Source: M3007 sp037445225
GTDB lineage: Bacteria > Bacteroidota > Bacteroidia > Chitinophagales > Saprospiraceae
Direction of reading: 5' to 3'
Assembly: GCA_037445225.1 (NCBI GenBank)
Contig: JBBIKW010000001.1
Span: forward strand, 317,995-381,994
DNA: 64,000 nt
The notes beneath the pieces were generated by a model. It was not told the origin of the DNA. It saw only the letters and a program-made list of their open reading frames with translations, and searched no databases. This document shows positions 5,985 through 14,884 of this stretch, piece by piece (position 1 is the first letter of the stretch; each line of letters starts with the position of its first letter). The translations under genes and the position numbers were made by a program.

Positions 5985-8120
5985 ATGTCCAGTTTTGATA
6001 CCAGTAGAATCCGAAACATCGTGTTGGTAGGGCACTCCGGCAGTGGAAAGACCACCTTTGCCGAGACGATGCTCTACGAAGCCAAGGCTATCAGTCGGCG
6101 CGGCAGCGTGGCCGACGGCAACACCCAAAGCGATTATACGCCTTTGGAGCAACAGCGCGGGCACTCGCTGTTCACCAGTCTACTGCATTGCACCTGGAAG
6201 GACACCAAAATCAACATCTTAGACACGCCGGGATTGGACGATTTCGTCGGCGAAGTTATCACAGCGCTAAAAGTGGCCGATACGGCGCTGGTCTTTCTCA
6301 ATGCCCGCAATGGCGTCGAAGTAGGCACCGAGCTGGTGTGGGAATATGTAGATCGCTTTAAAACCCCCTCTATTTTTGTGATCAATCAGTTGGACCACGA
6401 AAAAGCCGACTTTGAGCGTACCTTAGAGCAAGCACGCGAACGCTTCGGCAATCGGGTATTGCCCGTCCAATTTCCCGTAAGTGTGGGCCCCAATTTCAAC
6501 GCCATCGTCGATGCGCTGCGCATGACGATGTACGTCTTCCCACCGGGCGGCGGGAAACCCGAAAAGAAAGACATCCCCTCCGAACACAAGGCGCGCGCAG
6601 AGGCCGTGCACAACGCCTTAGTAGAAGCGGCGGCAGAGAACGACGAGGCGCTGATGGAAAAGTACTTCGAAAACGGCACGCTCGACGAAGAGGACCTCGC
6701 CGCCGGGCTGCGCATTGGATTGGCGCATCACCAATTCTTCCCCGTGTTCTGCGCCTCCGGGCTCAACGACATGGGTTCGGGTCGCATCATGGGTTTTATC
6801 CACGACATCTGCCCCAGCCCGGCCGATCGGCCCGCCGCAGCCTTAGAAGGCGGCGGATCGAAGCCGTGCGACCCCAAGGCGCGCCCCTGCGTCTTCATCT
6901 TCAAAACCGTCAACGAGTCTAAAGTGGGTAATGTCTCTTACTTTAAGGTATATTCCGGGGTACTTAAGGCCGGCGATGAGCTGGTCAACGCAGACAACAG
7001 CACCGCAGAGCGATTTTCGGCGTTGTATATTTCCGAAGGGAAAAACCGCGAGGCGGTGACGGAACTGCAAGCGGGCGACATCGGCTGCACAGTGAAGCTC
7101 AAAAACTCGCACACTAACCAAACGCTCAACCCCAAGGGCGCCGACCTAAAGATCGAGCGCATTCAATTTCCCGCCCCGCGCATCCGCATGGCCGTGGTGC
7201 CGCCCAGCAAGTCTGACATCGAAAAGATGGCCAATGCGCTGCACTCCATTCAAGAGGAAGACCCTACTCTTATCGTGGAGCAGAGCGCCGAGCTGAAGCA
7301 AACGATCGTCTATGGGCAAGGCGAGCTGCACTTGGAAGTCGTCCGCATCAAATCGGAGCAAAACTTCGGCATACGCATCGAATTCGAAGAGCCACGCATC
7401 CCCTATCGCGAAACGATTACCAAACAGGCCAACTGCGCTTATCGACATAAGAAACAAACGGGCGGAGCGGGGCAGTTCGCCGAAGTGCACATGCGCATCG
7501 AGCCGTACTATGAAGATATGCCTCCGCCCGCCGACCTCACGGTCAAGAACATCGAAGTTGAGGACTTAAAATGGGGCGGCAAATTTTCGTTTTGTTGGGC
7601 CATCGTCGGCGGCGCCATCGATGCCCGCTTTATCAACGCCATCAAAAAGGGCATTATGGCCAAGATGGAGGAAGGGCCGCTTACAGGATCCTACTGCCGC
7701 GACATCCGCGTGAGCATTTACGACGGAAAGATGCACCCGGTGGACTCCAACGATATGGCCTTCCAAACGGCCGCCTCCATGGCGTTTAAAGAAGCCTTCC
7801 CGCAGGCTGGGCCCCAGCTGTTGGAGCCGATCTACAACCTCGAAGTTATGTGCGATGCCGAAGTCATGGGCAACGTCATGGGCGACCTGCAAACGCGGCG
7901 CGCCATCATCATGGGAATGGACTCAGAAGGGCACTACCAGATCATTCGCGCCCGCGTGCCGCTGAAGGAACTGCACCGATACTCTTCCTCGCTGCGATCC
8001 CTGACACAGGGCAAGGCTAAATTCAGCATGGCCTTCGCTGAATACGCTCCAGTACCGCCCGATATCCAGGCCAAGCTAACAGCCGAGTACGCAGCTCGCG
8101 CCAAGGACGAAGAGAACTAA
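5985..8120 (+). CDS. elongation factor G-like protein (EF-G paralogue)
   Basis: A 711-aa translational GTPase with EF-G domain order: G domain (~1-270), beta-barrel domain II, then domains III-V ending in a typical LRSLTQGKAKFSMAFAEY motif. P-loop GHSGSGKT and G3 DTPG are canonical. G4 reads NQLD instead of NKxD, and the switch I motif RGIT of true EF-G is RGHS. These changes fit the divergent EF-G-like (FusA2-type) group and not housekeeping fusA, whose usual neighbours (rpsL, rpsG, tuf) are absent. Its role is uncertain; related paralogues have been linked to ribosome recycling or stress. It begins at ATG 5985 and is monocistronic by spacing. Confidence 0.9.
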   Translation: MSSFDTSRIRNIVLVGHSGSGKTTFAETMLYEAKAISRRGSVADGNTQSDYTPLEQQRGHSLFTSLLHCTWKDTKINILDTPGLDDFVGEVITALKVADTALVFLNARNGVEVGTELVWEYVDRFKTPSIFVINQLDHEKADFERTLEQARERFGNRVLPVQFPVSVGPNFNAIVDALRMTMYVFPPGGGKPEKKDIPSEHKARAEAVHNALVEAAAENDEALMEKYFENGTLDEEDLAAGLRIGLAHHQFFPVFCASGLNDMGSGRIMGFIHDICPSPADRPAAALEGGGSKPCDPKARPCVFIFKTVNESKVGNVSYFKVYSGVLKAGDELVNADNSTAERFSALYISEGKNREAVTELQAGDIGCTVKLKNSHTNQTLNPKGADLKIERIQFPAPRIRMAVVPPSKSDIEKMANALHSIQEEDPTLIVEQSAELKQTIVYGQGELHLEVVRIKSEQNFGIRIEFEEPRIPYRETITKQANCAYRHKKQTGGAGQFAEVHMRIEPYYEDMPPPADLTVKNIEVEDLKWGGKFSFCWAIVGGAIDARFINAIKKGIMAKMEEGPLTGSYCRDIRVSIYDGKMHPVDSNDMAFQTAASMAFKEAFPQAGPQLLEPIYNLEVMCDAEVMGNVMGDLQTRRAIIMGMDSEGHYQIIRARVPLKELHRYSSSLRSLTQGKAKFSMAFAEYAPVPPDIQAKLTAEYAARAKDEEN

Positions 8121-8548
8121 ACGGGAATTGCTCTACAGACAATGGTCCCTTTGTGCGCCTGAGACACACCCTCTCAAGGCGTGGGGTATATCTGCAGCTC
8201 AATGGCGCACATGAGCCCAACCGATGGGCAATACTCGTCGAGGTGCTCGAAAGAAGAATGTCAAGAATGAGCAAAACGAGATAAATTTTATCTCTGCCTT
8301 TCAACCATAGGGCCGGAGGGTGCGTTTGTTAAGGCAAAGCGAACTTGTAGAACTTTTCGGATGTTTTAATAGAATAGCCGGCTAAACAATTGGATAATAT
8401 TCGCGTTTTAGAGATGCTTTGACAAGTAGAGTTGTTTTCATAAGGTTAGTTAATAGGGTTTTAGGTGTTTTCATGGAGCCGGGGCAGCAATGTCCTGGCT
8501 CTTTTGTTTTACTTTTACGGCCGAAAACATCTCAGGGGTACTGGTTTT
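8121..8548. other. intergenic region, no gene supported
   Basis: Between the EF-G-like stop and the next gene I see no convincing coding sequence or tRNA. The only structure is an AT-rich palindrome at 8278-8294 (GAGATAAA-T-TTTATCTC), too weak to call a terminator. An in-frame GTG at 8465 could extend the next gene into its end. Confidence 0.6.
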
Positions 8549-9718
8549 GTGGAACACTCGGAGCTATTTTCCAATAAGGCATACTTCAACAGTCTGCGCG
8601 CAGATGCGGATTTCGGCGTGTCGGTGGTGTACAGCCTTTTTCGCAATGCCGTGGTTCAGCGCTTGCAAGGACGAGGGTTGACCGAAGCGGAGGCAGCCTA
8701 CTGTTTTGGGCTGGCAGTAGTTGATATGGCGCATTTGGCCGAGCAAGAGCAAGACTCGGAAGCCGCTTCGGTAGAAGTCTTTTTAGAGCAGCTGAGCTAT
8801 GCCCATGCTCGAATACGCTATGGAGCTCCTGAAAATGAGGTGCTTCAAGTGCCTCCGCCTTTGAACGAGGAGGTACTGCGATCTACACAGCAAAAAGCGA
8901 TGGTTTGGTCGGCATTGCAGCAAATTGACCCTATCTGTCGGGAGGCTCTGTTGGCTGGCGCTACTGACCCAGCGGAGCCCTGTGCCCAAGCCCTGCAGCG
9001 GGCGTTGCCCGAAGAGCACCCCTCTACAGAGATGCTCCAGGCTGCCCTTGCCGACAAGACAGGCTTCCAAATATGGCAACATGCCGAGGTGCAGGAGAAA
9101 ACCTGGAAACGGCCGAGCCCTGAAAAGCCGGCTGTAGAGCAAGCCGGGCGCAACCTTTGGCGGTGGGCCGTACTCGCCCTGGTGGGTATCGCCGCAGCAT
9201 ACGCCGGCTATCAGTTCTATTTTCGCCCTAAAACCATCGCCGAATTGTATGCCAGCTATTTCAGCCCGCCCTCCAGCTTAATCACTGACTGGGAACAACG
9301 CAACCAGGGTGACACCCTGGCTACGGAGCTCTTTCAGGAAAGGTGCCTCTTCCTGCTTCAAAAGGCTGACGCTTTCTACAAAATAGGCAGCTACCGCGAG
9401 GCCATGGACCCACTGCTGCTCATCGTGTTGGACACGACAGCGCCTTGTCGCTCCGACGCTTGGCTCTACCTCGGCCTCATCCAATTGCACCTGAAAGATC
9501 CCACTACGGCGATCCAATGCTTTGCCAAGATAGAAGATTTTGAGCGGTTTGGAGAAGACATCTACTGGTACCAGGTGATGGCCTATCTGCAAATTGCCGA
9601 AAACACTCCGCAACAGCGCGAGCGTGTGGCCAAAGCAGTGGAATTAGCCATTCCCAACCTCCACACCCCCGCTCGCCGCGCTCGGGCAGAAGCCCTCCTC
9701 AAAAACCTATCTCCGTAA
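8549..9718 (+). CDS. membrane protein with helical N-terminus and TPR-like C-terminus
   Basis: About 389 aa from GTG 8549 (GTG 8465 would add 28 residues; no ATG is available). The helical N-terminal region (YFNSLRADADFGVSVVY, RGLTEAEAAYCFGLAVVDM) vaguely recalls sigma-factor region 2, as in other Bacteroidota proteins of this layout, but no -35-binding domain is evident. One transmembrane helix follows (WRWAVLALVGIAAAYAGYQF), then a C-terminal part with TPR-like helices (AFYKIGSYREAMDPLLL, AWLYLGLIQLHLKDPTTAIQCF). Likely inner-membrane with the TPR part in the periplasm. It ends 3 bp before rsmG, so the two are probably co-transcribed. Function unknown. Confidence 0.75.
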   Translation: MEHSELFSNKAYFNSLRADADFGVSVVYSLFRNAVVQRLQGRGLTEAEAAYCFGLAVVDMAHLAEQEQDSEAASVEVFLEQLSYAHARIRYGAPENEVLQVPPPLNEEVLRSTQQKAMVWSALQQIDPICREALLAGATDPAEPCAQALQRALPEEHPSTEMLQAALADKTGFQIWQHAEVQEKTWKRPSPEKPAVEQAGRNLWRWAVLALVGIAAAYAGYQFYFRPKTIAELYASYFSPPSSLITDWEQRNQGDTLATELFQERCLFLLQKADAFYKIGSYREAMDPLLLIVLDTTAPCRSDAWLYLGLIQLHLKDPTTAIQCFAKIEDFERFGEDIYWYQVMAYLQIAENTPQQRERVAKAVELAIPNLHTPARRARAEALLKNLSP

Positions 9719-9721
9719 CAT

Positions 9722-10360
9722 ATGGAGACCCTGATGCGCTATTTCCCCGACTTATCGCCTCATCAACAGCAGCAATTTGCCCAACTGCCCGACCTCTACC
9801 GCTTCTGGAACGCGCGCATCAACCTCATCTCGCGGCAAGACACTGCTAACTTGGAGGTCAAACACTTGCTGCACTCGTTAGCGGTAGCTAAAGTGATTTC
9901 TTTTGTATCGGGCACCCAGGTGCTCGACTTAGGCACCGGCGGGGGATTTCCAGGGATACCGCTAGCCATCTTGCTGCCGGAAGTGTCTTTCACGCTGATC
10001 GACGGCACCGGCAAGAAAATTGCTGCTGTACAAGCTATTGCTACAGCGCTTGGGCTCGACAACGTCCGCGCCGCGCATGTGCGCGCCGAAGCGCTTGAGC
10101 AGCGCCACTGCTTCGACTTCGTCGTGTCGCGCGCCGTAGCCTCGCTGCGCCAGTTACTGCTGTGGAGCCAACCGCTGCTGCACCGCCGACATCGCCACGC
10201 CTACCCCAACGGACTCATCGCCCTCAAAGGGGGAGACCTCTCCGCCGAGATAGCGGAGCTGCCCGACGCGGTGCAAAAGAGCGTCGAAGTAGTTCCCATC
10301 CAGAGTTTCTTCCCCGAACCCGATTTTGAGGAAAAATGGGTGGTGTACGTCCAAGGCTAA
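9722..10360 (+). CDS. rsmG: 16S rRNA (guanine527-N7)-methyltransferase RsmG
   Basis: SAM-dependent enzyme that methylates N7 of G527 in 16S rRNA. The 212-aa protein has the family N-terminus (FWNARINLISRQDT, HLLHSLA), the SAM-binding motif VLDLGTGGGFPGIPLAI, and VVSRAVASL typical of RsmG. ATG 9722 lies 3 bp after the preceding TPR protein gene, suggesting an operon. The stop is 5 bp from the convergent beta-barrel gene. Function is confident. Confidence 0.95.
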   Translation: METLMRYFPDLSPHQQQQFAQLPDLYRFWNARINLISRQDTANLEVKHLLHSLAVAKVISFVSGTQVLDLGTGGGFPGIPLAILLPEVSFTLIDGTGKKIAAVQAIATALGLDNVRAAHVRAEALEQRHCFDFVVSRAVASLRQLLLWSQPLLHRRHRHAYPNGLIALKGGDLSAEIAELPDAVQKSVEVVPIQSFFPEPDFEEKWVVYVQG

Positions 10361-10365
10361 TCCGC

Positions 10366-10947
10366 CTATTGGTTTGCCCGAAGGTTTAAGAACAGCTTAA
10401 AGCCCACATTGGCCGAGATGACCTTGGCTTGGGTATGGTAATGGCCGTTCAAGACAAACTCCGTGTTCCGAAAGACGTCGCGGATGAAGAAATAGCCGAG
10501 CTCCACTCCTAACACGAAGTCTAGTGGGTTGGGTACAACGCCTTCTGAAACCGCTATGGCTTCTCGGTTAAAGTCGTAGCGCACGCCGACCTTGCCGATA
10601 GCGGTGAAGGCGCTCTGATGGCTCTTGGCGCACTGGTTCCCGTTAGAGCGGTATAGGCCAGCGCCAGCCTCCATGAGGGCATAGGGGCGCCACAGGGTGG
10701 TCTGAGCAAAATTCTCAGCACTTGGGTTGAGGGTATACGTCGTGCCCAGCCCTAAACGCGTCACTCCCCAATGGGCGCCTACATTCATAGCCACCTCGAC
10801 GCCAGCACCTACGCGTTGGCCAGTATTTTGCACGTCGGGCGTGTGCACGTAGAAGGAAGGAACGTCCAGGAAGAGGCGAGGGCCACCATACTGAGCCGCT
10901 AAGAACAGCGGACAAGTTGCCCATAAAAAAAGAAAAAGCGTTCGCAT
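10366..10947 (-). CDS. small outer-membrane beta-barrel protein
   Basis: A 193-aa exported protein with a signal peptide (MRTLFLFLWATCPLFLAAQ, cleavage likely after AAQ). The mature part is made of alternating amphipathic strands with Gly/aromatic residues (GAGVEVAMNVGAHWGVTRLGLGTTY, VLGVELGYFF) and ends in a hydrophobic strand (SANVGFKLFLNL), as expected for an 8-strand outer-membrane barrel. There is no close match to a named porin that I can recognise. A 7-bp inverted repeat lies upstream at 10980-11004. Confidence 0.7.
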   Translation of the reverse strand: MRTLFLFLWATCPLFLAAQYGGPRLFLDVPSFYVHTPDVQNTGQRVGAGVEVAMNVGAHWGVTRLGLGTTYTLNPSAENFAQTTLWRPYALMEAGAGLYRSNGNQCAKSHQSAFTAIGKVGVRYDFNREAIAVSEGVVPNPLDFVLGVELGYFFIRDVFRNTEFVLNGHYHTQAKVISANVGFKLFLNLRANQ

Positions 10948-10979
10948 ACGTGTAGCAGATTAGACTTAAACGAGTTTTT

Positions 10980-11004
10980 CTCGATGCTGCAAAGAGACAT
11001 CGAG
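10980..11004. repeat. inverted repeat upstream of the beta-barrel gene
   Basis: CTCGATG (10980-10986) and CATCGAG (10998-11004) frame 11 bp that include a near-consensus minus-strand -7 box (TCTCTTTG, 10997-10990). It could be a regulator site over the promoter of the gene ending at 10947, or a chance hairpin. Confidence 0.35.
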
Positions 11005-11110
11005 CACGCACTTCGCTGATTGACCTTGTCTAAAATTTTCGACGAGGAGCGCGCCAACAATTGTGCGGCGCGGAGAGCGCTGGCGAGAGCCGTATGTTCG
11101 CCGCAGGTGT

Positions 11111-12373
11111 TTACGGCAGAGTCAAAAATGTGCGAAGCATGTTGAGGCCAAATACCGCGGCGAGTTGGATGTTTTTTAGTCGGTCGCGGGCAAACACGTG
11201 CTTTTGGGCGACGATGCGCCTGCAGTCTCCTACGGCCATCCACACCGTGCCTACGGGCTTATCTGGAGTGCCGCCATCTGGGCCGGCAATGCCAGAAACT
11301 GATAAGGCGATGTCGACCTTTAACGCCTCCAACGCGCCTGCGACCATCTCGCGCACAGTCTGCTCGCTGACAGCGCCAAACTGCTCGAGGGTTTGCGGAC
11401 GAACCCCTAGGAGCCGTTGTTTTAGTTCGTTGGAATAGGCCACCACGCTGCCCATAAAGTAGCGCGAGCTTCCGGGCACAGTAGTGATCAAATGCGCAAT
11501 ATAGCCACCGGTGCAGCTTTCGGCCGTGCCGAGTGCAAGGTTTCGCTCCATCAGATAACGGCCTACCACTTGCTCCAAGGTATCTTCTTCCACTCCGTAG
11601 ACGATGTCGGCTAACAAGGTCTGCAACTGCGCGGCATAGCCCTCTACCTCTTCGCGCAGGGTCTCGGCAGCCTGTGGCGGCACTTCCGCAGCGGGCCAGA
11701 TGCCCGACAGCCGCAAGCGCACTTGGCCTAAGGAAGGCAGATAAGCCAGCCGAATATGCGCCGGCAAGGCTTCCTCAAACCTCTCTAAGCGACGGGCGAT
11801 GGCGCTTTCGCCCTCTCCTGCTGTACGCAGCGTGCGATGCACGATGGGACGGCCCGGAAAGCGCTTTTGCAAGCGCGGCAAAACCTCTTCTGTCATGAGG
11901 TATTGCATTTCGAAAGGCACACCGGGCAATGATACAAAAACCTTGCCCTCGCGCTCGAACCACATGCCGGGCGCGCTGCCTACCTTGTTGGTCAGCAGCG
12001 TCGCTTTTTCGGGCAGCGTCGCTTGCAGGCGCGCACTTTCCGGCAACGGCTTGCCGATCCGCGCAAAATACGCCGCTATTTGGTCGTACGTTTCTTGGTG
12101 AAACACCAGCGGCGAGTCGAAGTACTGCGCCAGCGCTCCGCGCGTGATATCGTCTTTCGTCGGGCCAAGCCCGCCCGTAGTAATGACGATGTCGGCGCGG
12201 TGAGCAGCCGCCTCTAAAGCCGCCAAAATCTCGGCGCGCCCATCGGGCACAGCCGTCTTACCTATCACGCGGTATCCTTGCAGGGCCAACTGCTGCCCTA
12301 TCCAAGCTGAATTGGTATCGATCACTTGGCCAAGCAAGATCTCGTCGCCGATAACGAGTAGGTAGACATCCAT
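11111..12373 (-). CDS. cinA: CinA family nicotinamide-nucleotide amidase
   Basis: Two-domain CinA of ~420 aa. The N-terminal MoCF-like domain begins VYLLVIGDEILLGQVIDTN and carries the ITTGGLGPTKDD motif. The C-terminal amidase domain shows LGTAESCTGG, SGIAGPDGGTPDKPVGTVW and a closing RDRLKNIQ. It deamidates NMN in pyridine nucleotide recycling, and the N-terminal domain may act as an ADP-ribose pyrophosphatase. I start it at ATG 12373, because the frame continues upstream into low-complexity sequence antisense to nothing conserved. It follows the haloperoxidase-like gene by 38 bp, so they may be co-transcribed. Confidence 0.94.
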   Translation of the reverse strand: MDVYLLVIGDEILLGQVIDTNSAWIGQQLALQGYRVIGKTAVPDGRAEILAALEAAAHRADIVITTGGLGPTKDDITRGALAQYFDSPLVFHQETYDQIAAYFARIGKPLPESARLQATLPEKATLLTNKVGSAPGMWFEREGKVFVSLPGVPFEMQYLMTEEVLPRLQKRFPGRPIVHRTLRTAGEGESAIARRLERFEEALPAHIRLAYLPSLGQVRLRLSGIWPAAEVPPQAAETLREEVEGYAAQLQTLLADIVYGVEEDTLEQVVGRYLMERNLALGTAESCTGGYIAHLITTVPGSSRYFMGSVVAYSNELKQRLLGVRPQTLEQFGAVSEQTVREMVAGALEALKVDIALSVSGIAGPDGGTPDKPVGTVWMAVGDCRRIVAQKHVFARDRLKNIQLAAVFGLNMLRTFLTLP

Positions 12374-12411
12374 GGGCAAAGCATTGAAAAAACAGGGCGC
12401 AAAATAAGCCC

Positions 12412-13758
12412 TTACTGGAAGAAGGCGATGCGGCGCAGCAGCTGTTCGGCCAAACACTTTCCGGACTGCTCGCCTGCCTCGCAAGAGCGCCGAAAATGCG
12501 TTCCGCCGATGACGGAAGCAAAGACCGCTTCTTGAGCAGCCCCAGACAGCGAAGGGAAAAGGCGCTCAGGCAAGACAAAGGGGCCACCCTCTGGCGTATA
12601 CAGCAACGCGCCCTGATGCGTGCTATCGATGAAGCCGCTATTACCTACGTGCTGCAGGAGCAATGCGGAGCACGCCGCCGCTAACACCGCCCCTTCGCTG
12701 ATGTATTCGGGATGGGCCGGCGTGAAAACGAGAGGCTTCCAGTTCGCATCGATGTTCTCTTGGATATAGGTAACGGGTCGAAGCAGAAAATACTGGTACT
12801 TGACCGACCAGGCCACCCAGCAAGCATCGGCGGCGGCAAGGCCCAACTGGCAGTACAGGCGGGCGCAATCCGCCAGATGGCTGCCTTCGCGCTCTAACAG
12901 TTGGCGGGCAATGTTAAACCAGTGGCCGGCCGCTGTGCTGGAATGCCCAGGGCCATCCTCCCAGTGAAACGCCACCACTCGATTGGCCGTAGTTTTAGGA
13001 ACGGAGGCCACCTCCTGCGCTTGAGCATACCACTCGCTGCCCAGCTCGGTAGAAAAAAGCGGCGGCGAAGGGGGCACGCAGCGGTCATCAGGCGTCCAAA
13101 AGAACGTATTCACTTGGCTCCATAGTGGCTCCACGGCACTTTGGCTGGGCGCAGGGGGCGTCCAATAGTGCGGGTGTTGAGCATCCCGTTGCGGCAGGGC
13201 CGCGGTGAGGTTGCGGATAGAAGCCCTACCGTCGTTGCGCGCTCGTGCAGCGACGGTAGCAGCGATGCGCTCTCCCCAAAAGCGCGAGTCTTGCCGGATG
13301 CGCTCGGTCAGACCGCGTTGCAAAAGCGCATCCTCTTGCTGTGCTGCCAAAGCGTGCAAGGCAAACAGCTGACTATCGCTAACCTGCTCGAAAAGCTCAG
13401 GAAGCACCTTCCGCATAGCCGCACACAACACCAAACCCCAGTCGTAGACTTTGCTCGGGTCAAACTTCGGTGCCGCATAATTGTGAATTTGACCGCTCAG
13501 GCTTCTGCCGTTGGGCAAACCGTTGCAGACAGCCTCCCACGCTGTTAGACCTACGTAGCCCAAAATGCGTGCGGCCTCAGGCGGGCTCACTTGCTGCTCG
13601 CGAAGCATATCGAGTGCCAGTGCTATCCACTCGTTCAGGAATCGGCCCTCATAGCGATGCGACTGGTACGTCAGATGGGCCGACGGCGACGAGTCTTTAC
13701 CGGGTTGGCAAGACACCAACAAGAGCAGCCCTAACAAAAGAGGGCGAACGTTTCTCAT
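12412..13758 (-). CDS. vanadium haloperoxidase/PAP2-like lipoprotein with altered active site
   Basis: A 448-aa lipoprotein (LLVSC, Cys17) of the vanadium-dependent haloperoxidase-related PAP2 family. The first motif is kept: WSVKYQYFLLRPVTYIQ (K-x6-RP). The second motif, normally PSGH, reads I-S-E-G (353-356, in HPEYISEGA), losing the acid-base His. In the third block, VIGGTHFRRSCEAG, the His that holds phosphate/vanadate (H421) remains, but the preceding Arg of SR is replaced (ASV). The fold is therefore recognisable, while standard phosphatase or haloperoxidase chemistry is doubtful. The periplasm-facing lipoprotein may have become a binding protein. Followed by cinA. Confidence 0.8.
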   Translation of the reverse strand: MRNVRPLLLGLLLLVSCQPGKDSSPSAHLTYQSHRYEGRFLNEWIALALDMLREQQVSPPEAARILGYVGLTAWEAVCNGLPNGRSLSGQIHNYAAPKFDPSKVYDWGLVLCAAMRKVLPELFEQVSDSQLFALHALAAQQEDALLQRGLTERIRQDSRFWGERIAATVAARARNDGRASIRNLTAALPQRDAQHPHYWTPPAPSQSAVEPLWSQVNTFFWTPDDRCVPPSPPLFSTELGSEWYAQAQEVASVPKTTANRVVAFHWEDGPGHSSTAAGHWFNIARQLLEREGSHLADCARLYCQLGLAAADACWVAWSVKYQYFLLRPVTYIQENIDANWKPLVFTPAHPEYISEGAVLAAACSALLLQHVGNSGFIDSTHQGALLYTPEGGPFVLPERLFPSLSGAAQEAVFASVIGGTHFRRSCEAGEQSGKCLAEQLLRRIAFFQ

Positions 13759-13850
13759 AACCTATCGGGAAATGCATTGCATACGGTAAAATACATCAGC
13801 ACCAAATGTTTACCAAGATCAAAACAACTATCGTGCCTACTCTTTTGCGC

Positions 13851-13858
13851 TATCTTTG
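13851..13858 (+). promoter_or_regulatory. -7 box upstream of the LuxR-type regulator gene
   Basis: TATCTTTG fits TAnnTTTG exactly; no good -33 element is visible. It would give a leader of about 108 nt before the ATG at 13971. Confidence 0.45.
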
Positions 13859-13970
13859 TCGCCCAACAGACAAGGAGTAAGCCTTTTGCTTTGAATGCGC
13901 CCCTGGGGCCCTCTGGCGAGACGTCTTGGTACAGAAATTGCCCCCAAAGATCCAACGCCTTATATGTACT

Positions 13971-14648
13971 ATGACGAGCTCTGCTGTGAGAATACTTAGT
14001 GTTGTCATTGCTGACTCCCAACCGCTTTTTGTCGAGGGGCTCCAGCAAGTACTTTCTACAGGCAACAGTTGGTATCGCTTCGACCTTCGCGGTGCCACTC
14101 ATTGCCTTTCGGAGGCAGAAGCGCTGCTACACCAACAGCGGCCGGACTTAATTTTTCTGGACATGATGCTGTTGGGCACCGAAGTCGCGCAGGCGGTGCA
14201 ATCGGTGCGCAAGGGACATCCTTATGGCCGGATTGTCGTCTTTACCTACAACGACGACGTGCGCTTAGTAAAGGCAGCCCTTCGAGGCGGCGCCGACGGC
14301 GTCCTGCTCAAATCCATCGCCTTGCCCGACTTGTATCACGCTATAGGCGAGGTTTTCTCGGGGAAGGTTTACACCAGTCCCGGCCTAACACTCAACGAGC
14401 AAATAGCCGGCCAGGGCATGGATCCCACCCTGCCCGAAGCGCGCTTCGCCCGAAAATACGGCTTTACGCGCCGCGAAATGGAAATACTCCCCTACATCGC
14501 TCAGGTAATGAGCAACAAAGAGATCGCCGAACAGCTGTATATCAGCGACCAAACGGTGAGCGTCCACCGCAAGAACATCATGCGCAAGCTCAAGGTCAAC
14601 AGCACCGCCGGCATCGTCAAAATTGCGTTTGAAAATCACCTCCTCTGA
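13971..14648 (+). CDS. NarL/FixJ-type response regulator
   Basis: A 225-aa two-domain regulator. The receiver domain (~7-125) has the phospho-acceptor D64 in FLDMM, T92 in VFTYN and K114 in LLKSI. The acidic pair is only a single Asp (D15 in IADSQPL). The LuxR-type output domain covers the last ~65 residues (FTRREMEILPYIAQVMSNKEIAEQ, then SDQTVSVHRKNIMRKL). It should be activated by a histidine kinase, but none is encoded nearby, so it is an orphan in this window. ATG 13971 is preferred because 15 upstream residues are unlike the family. The next gene is a large T9SS-exported protein on the same strand, a possible target. Confidence 0.9.
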   Translation: MTSSAVRILSVVIADSQPLFVEGLQQVLSTGNSWYRFDLRGATHCLSEAEALLHQQRPDLIFLDMMLLGTEVAQAVQSVRKGHPYGRIVVFTYNDDVRLVKAALRGGADGVLLKSIALPDLYHAIGEVFSGKVYTSPGLTLNEQIAGQGMDPTLPEARFARKYGFTRREMEILPYIAQVMSNKEIAEQLYISDQTVSVHRKNIMRKLKVNSTAGIVKIAFENHLL

Positions 14649-14679
14649 CGCTTCCTCCTAAAAACGACACGAATTATGC

Positions 14680-14713
14680 CCTCTTGCCGCCACAAAAAAA
14701 ATGGCGGAAGAGG
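14680..14713. repeat. hairpin with oligo-A loop between two genes
   Basis: A 12-bp stem (CCTCTT then CCGCCA, one bulged G, pairing with TGGCGG-AAGAGG) closes a 9-nt loop of C plus eight A. No T-tract follows, so a classical terminator for the response regulator is not supported; it could be an mRNA-stabilising or protein-binding structure. Confidence 0.5.
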
Positions 14714-14884
14714 ATAGGCTGTTTCTCCAAAATGTGGCGCTGTTTTTGAATGGTATAAGCATAACCGATGAAGAACACTCCTTTTTTTCACATATCTTTT
14801 TCTAATCGCCGAGGGATTTGCCCTCCCGCATAATCTCATCCTTTCCTTTTTATGGTTTCATCTCTTTACTTTTATTCCGGACGC

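Noticed and set aside
5985..8120. Housekeeping fusA
   Set aside because: Divergent G4 and switch motifs and lack of rps/tuf neighbours indicate a paralogue.
8278..8294. Terminator for the EF-G-like gene
   Set aside because: The palindrome is AT-only apart from its ends and no T-tract follows; it lies ~160 bp after the stop.
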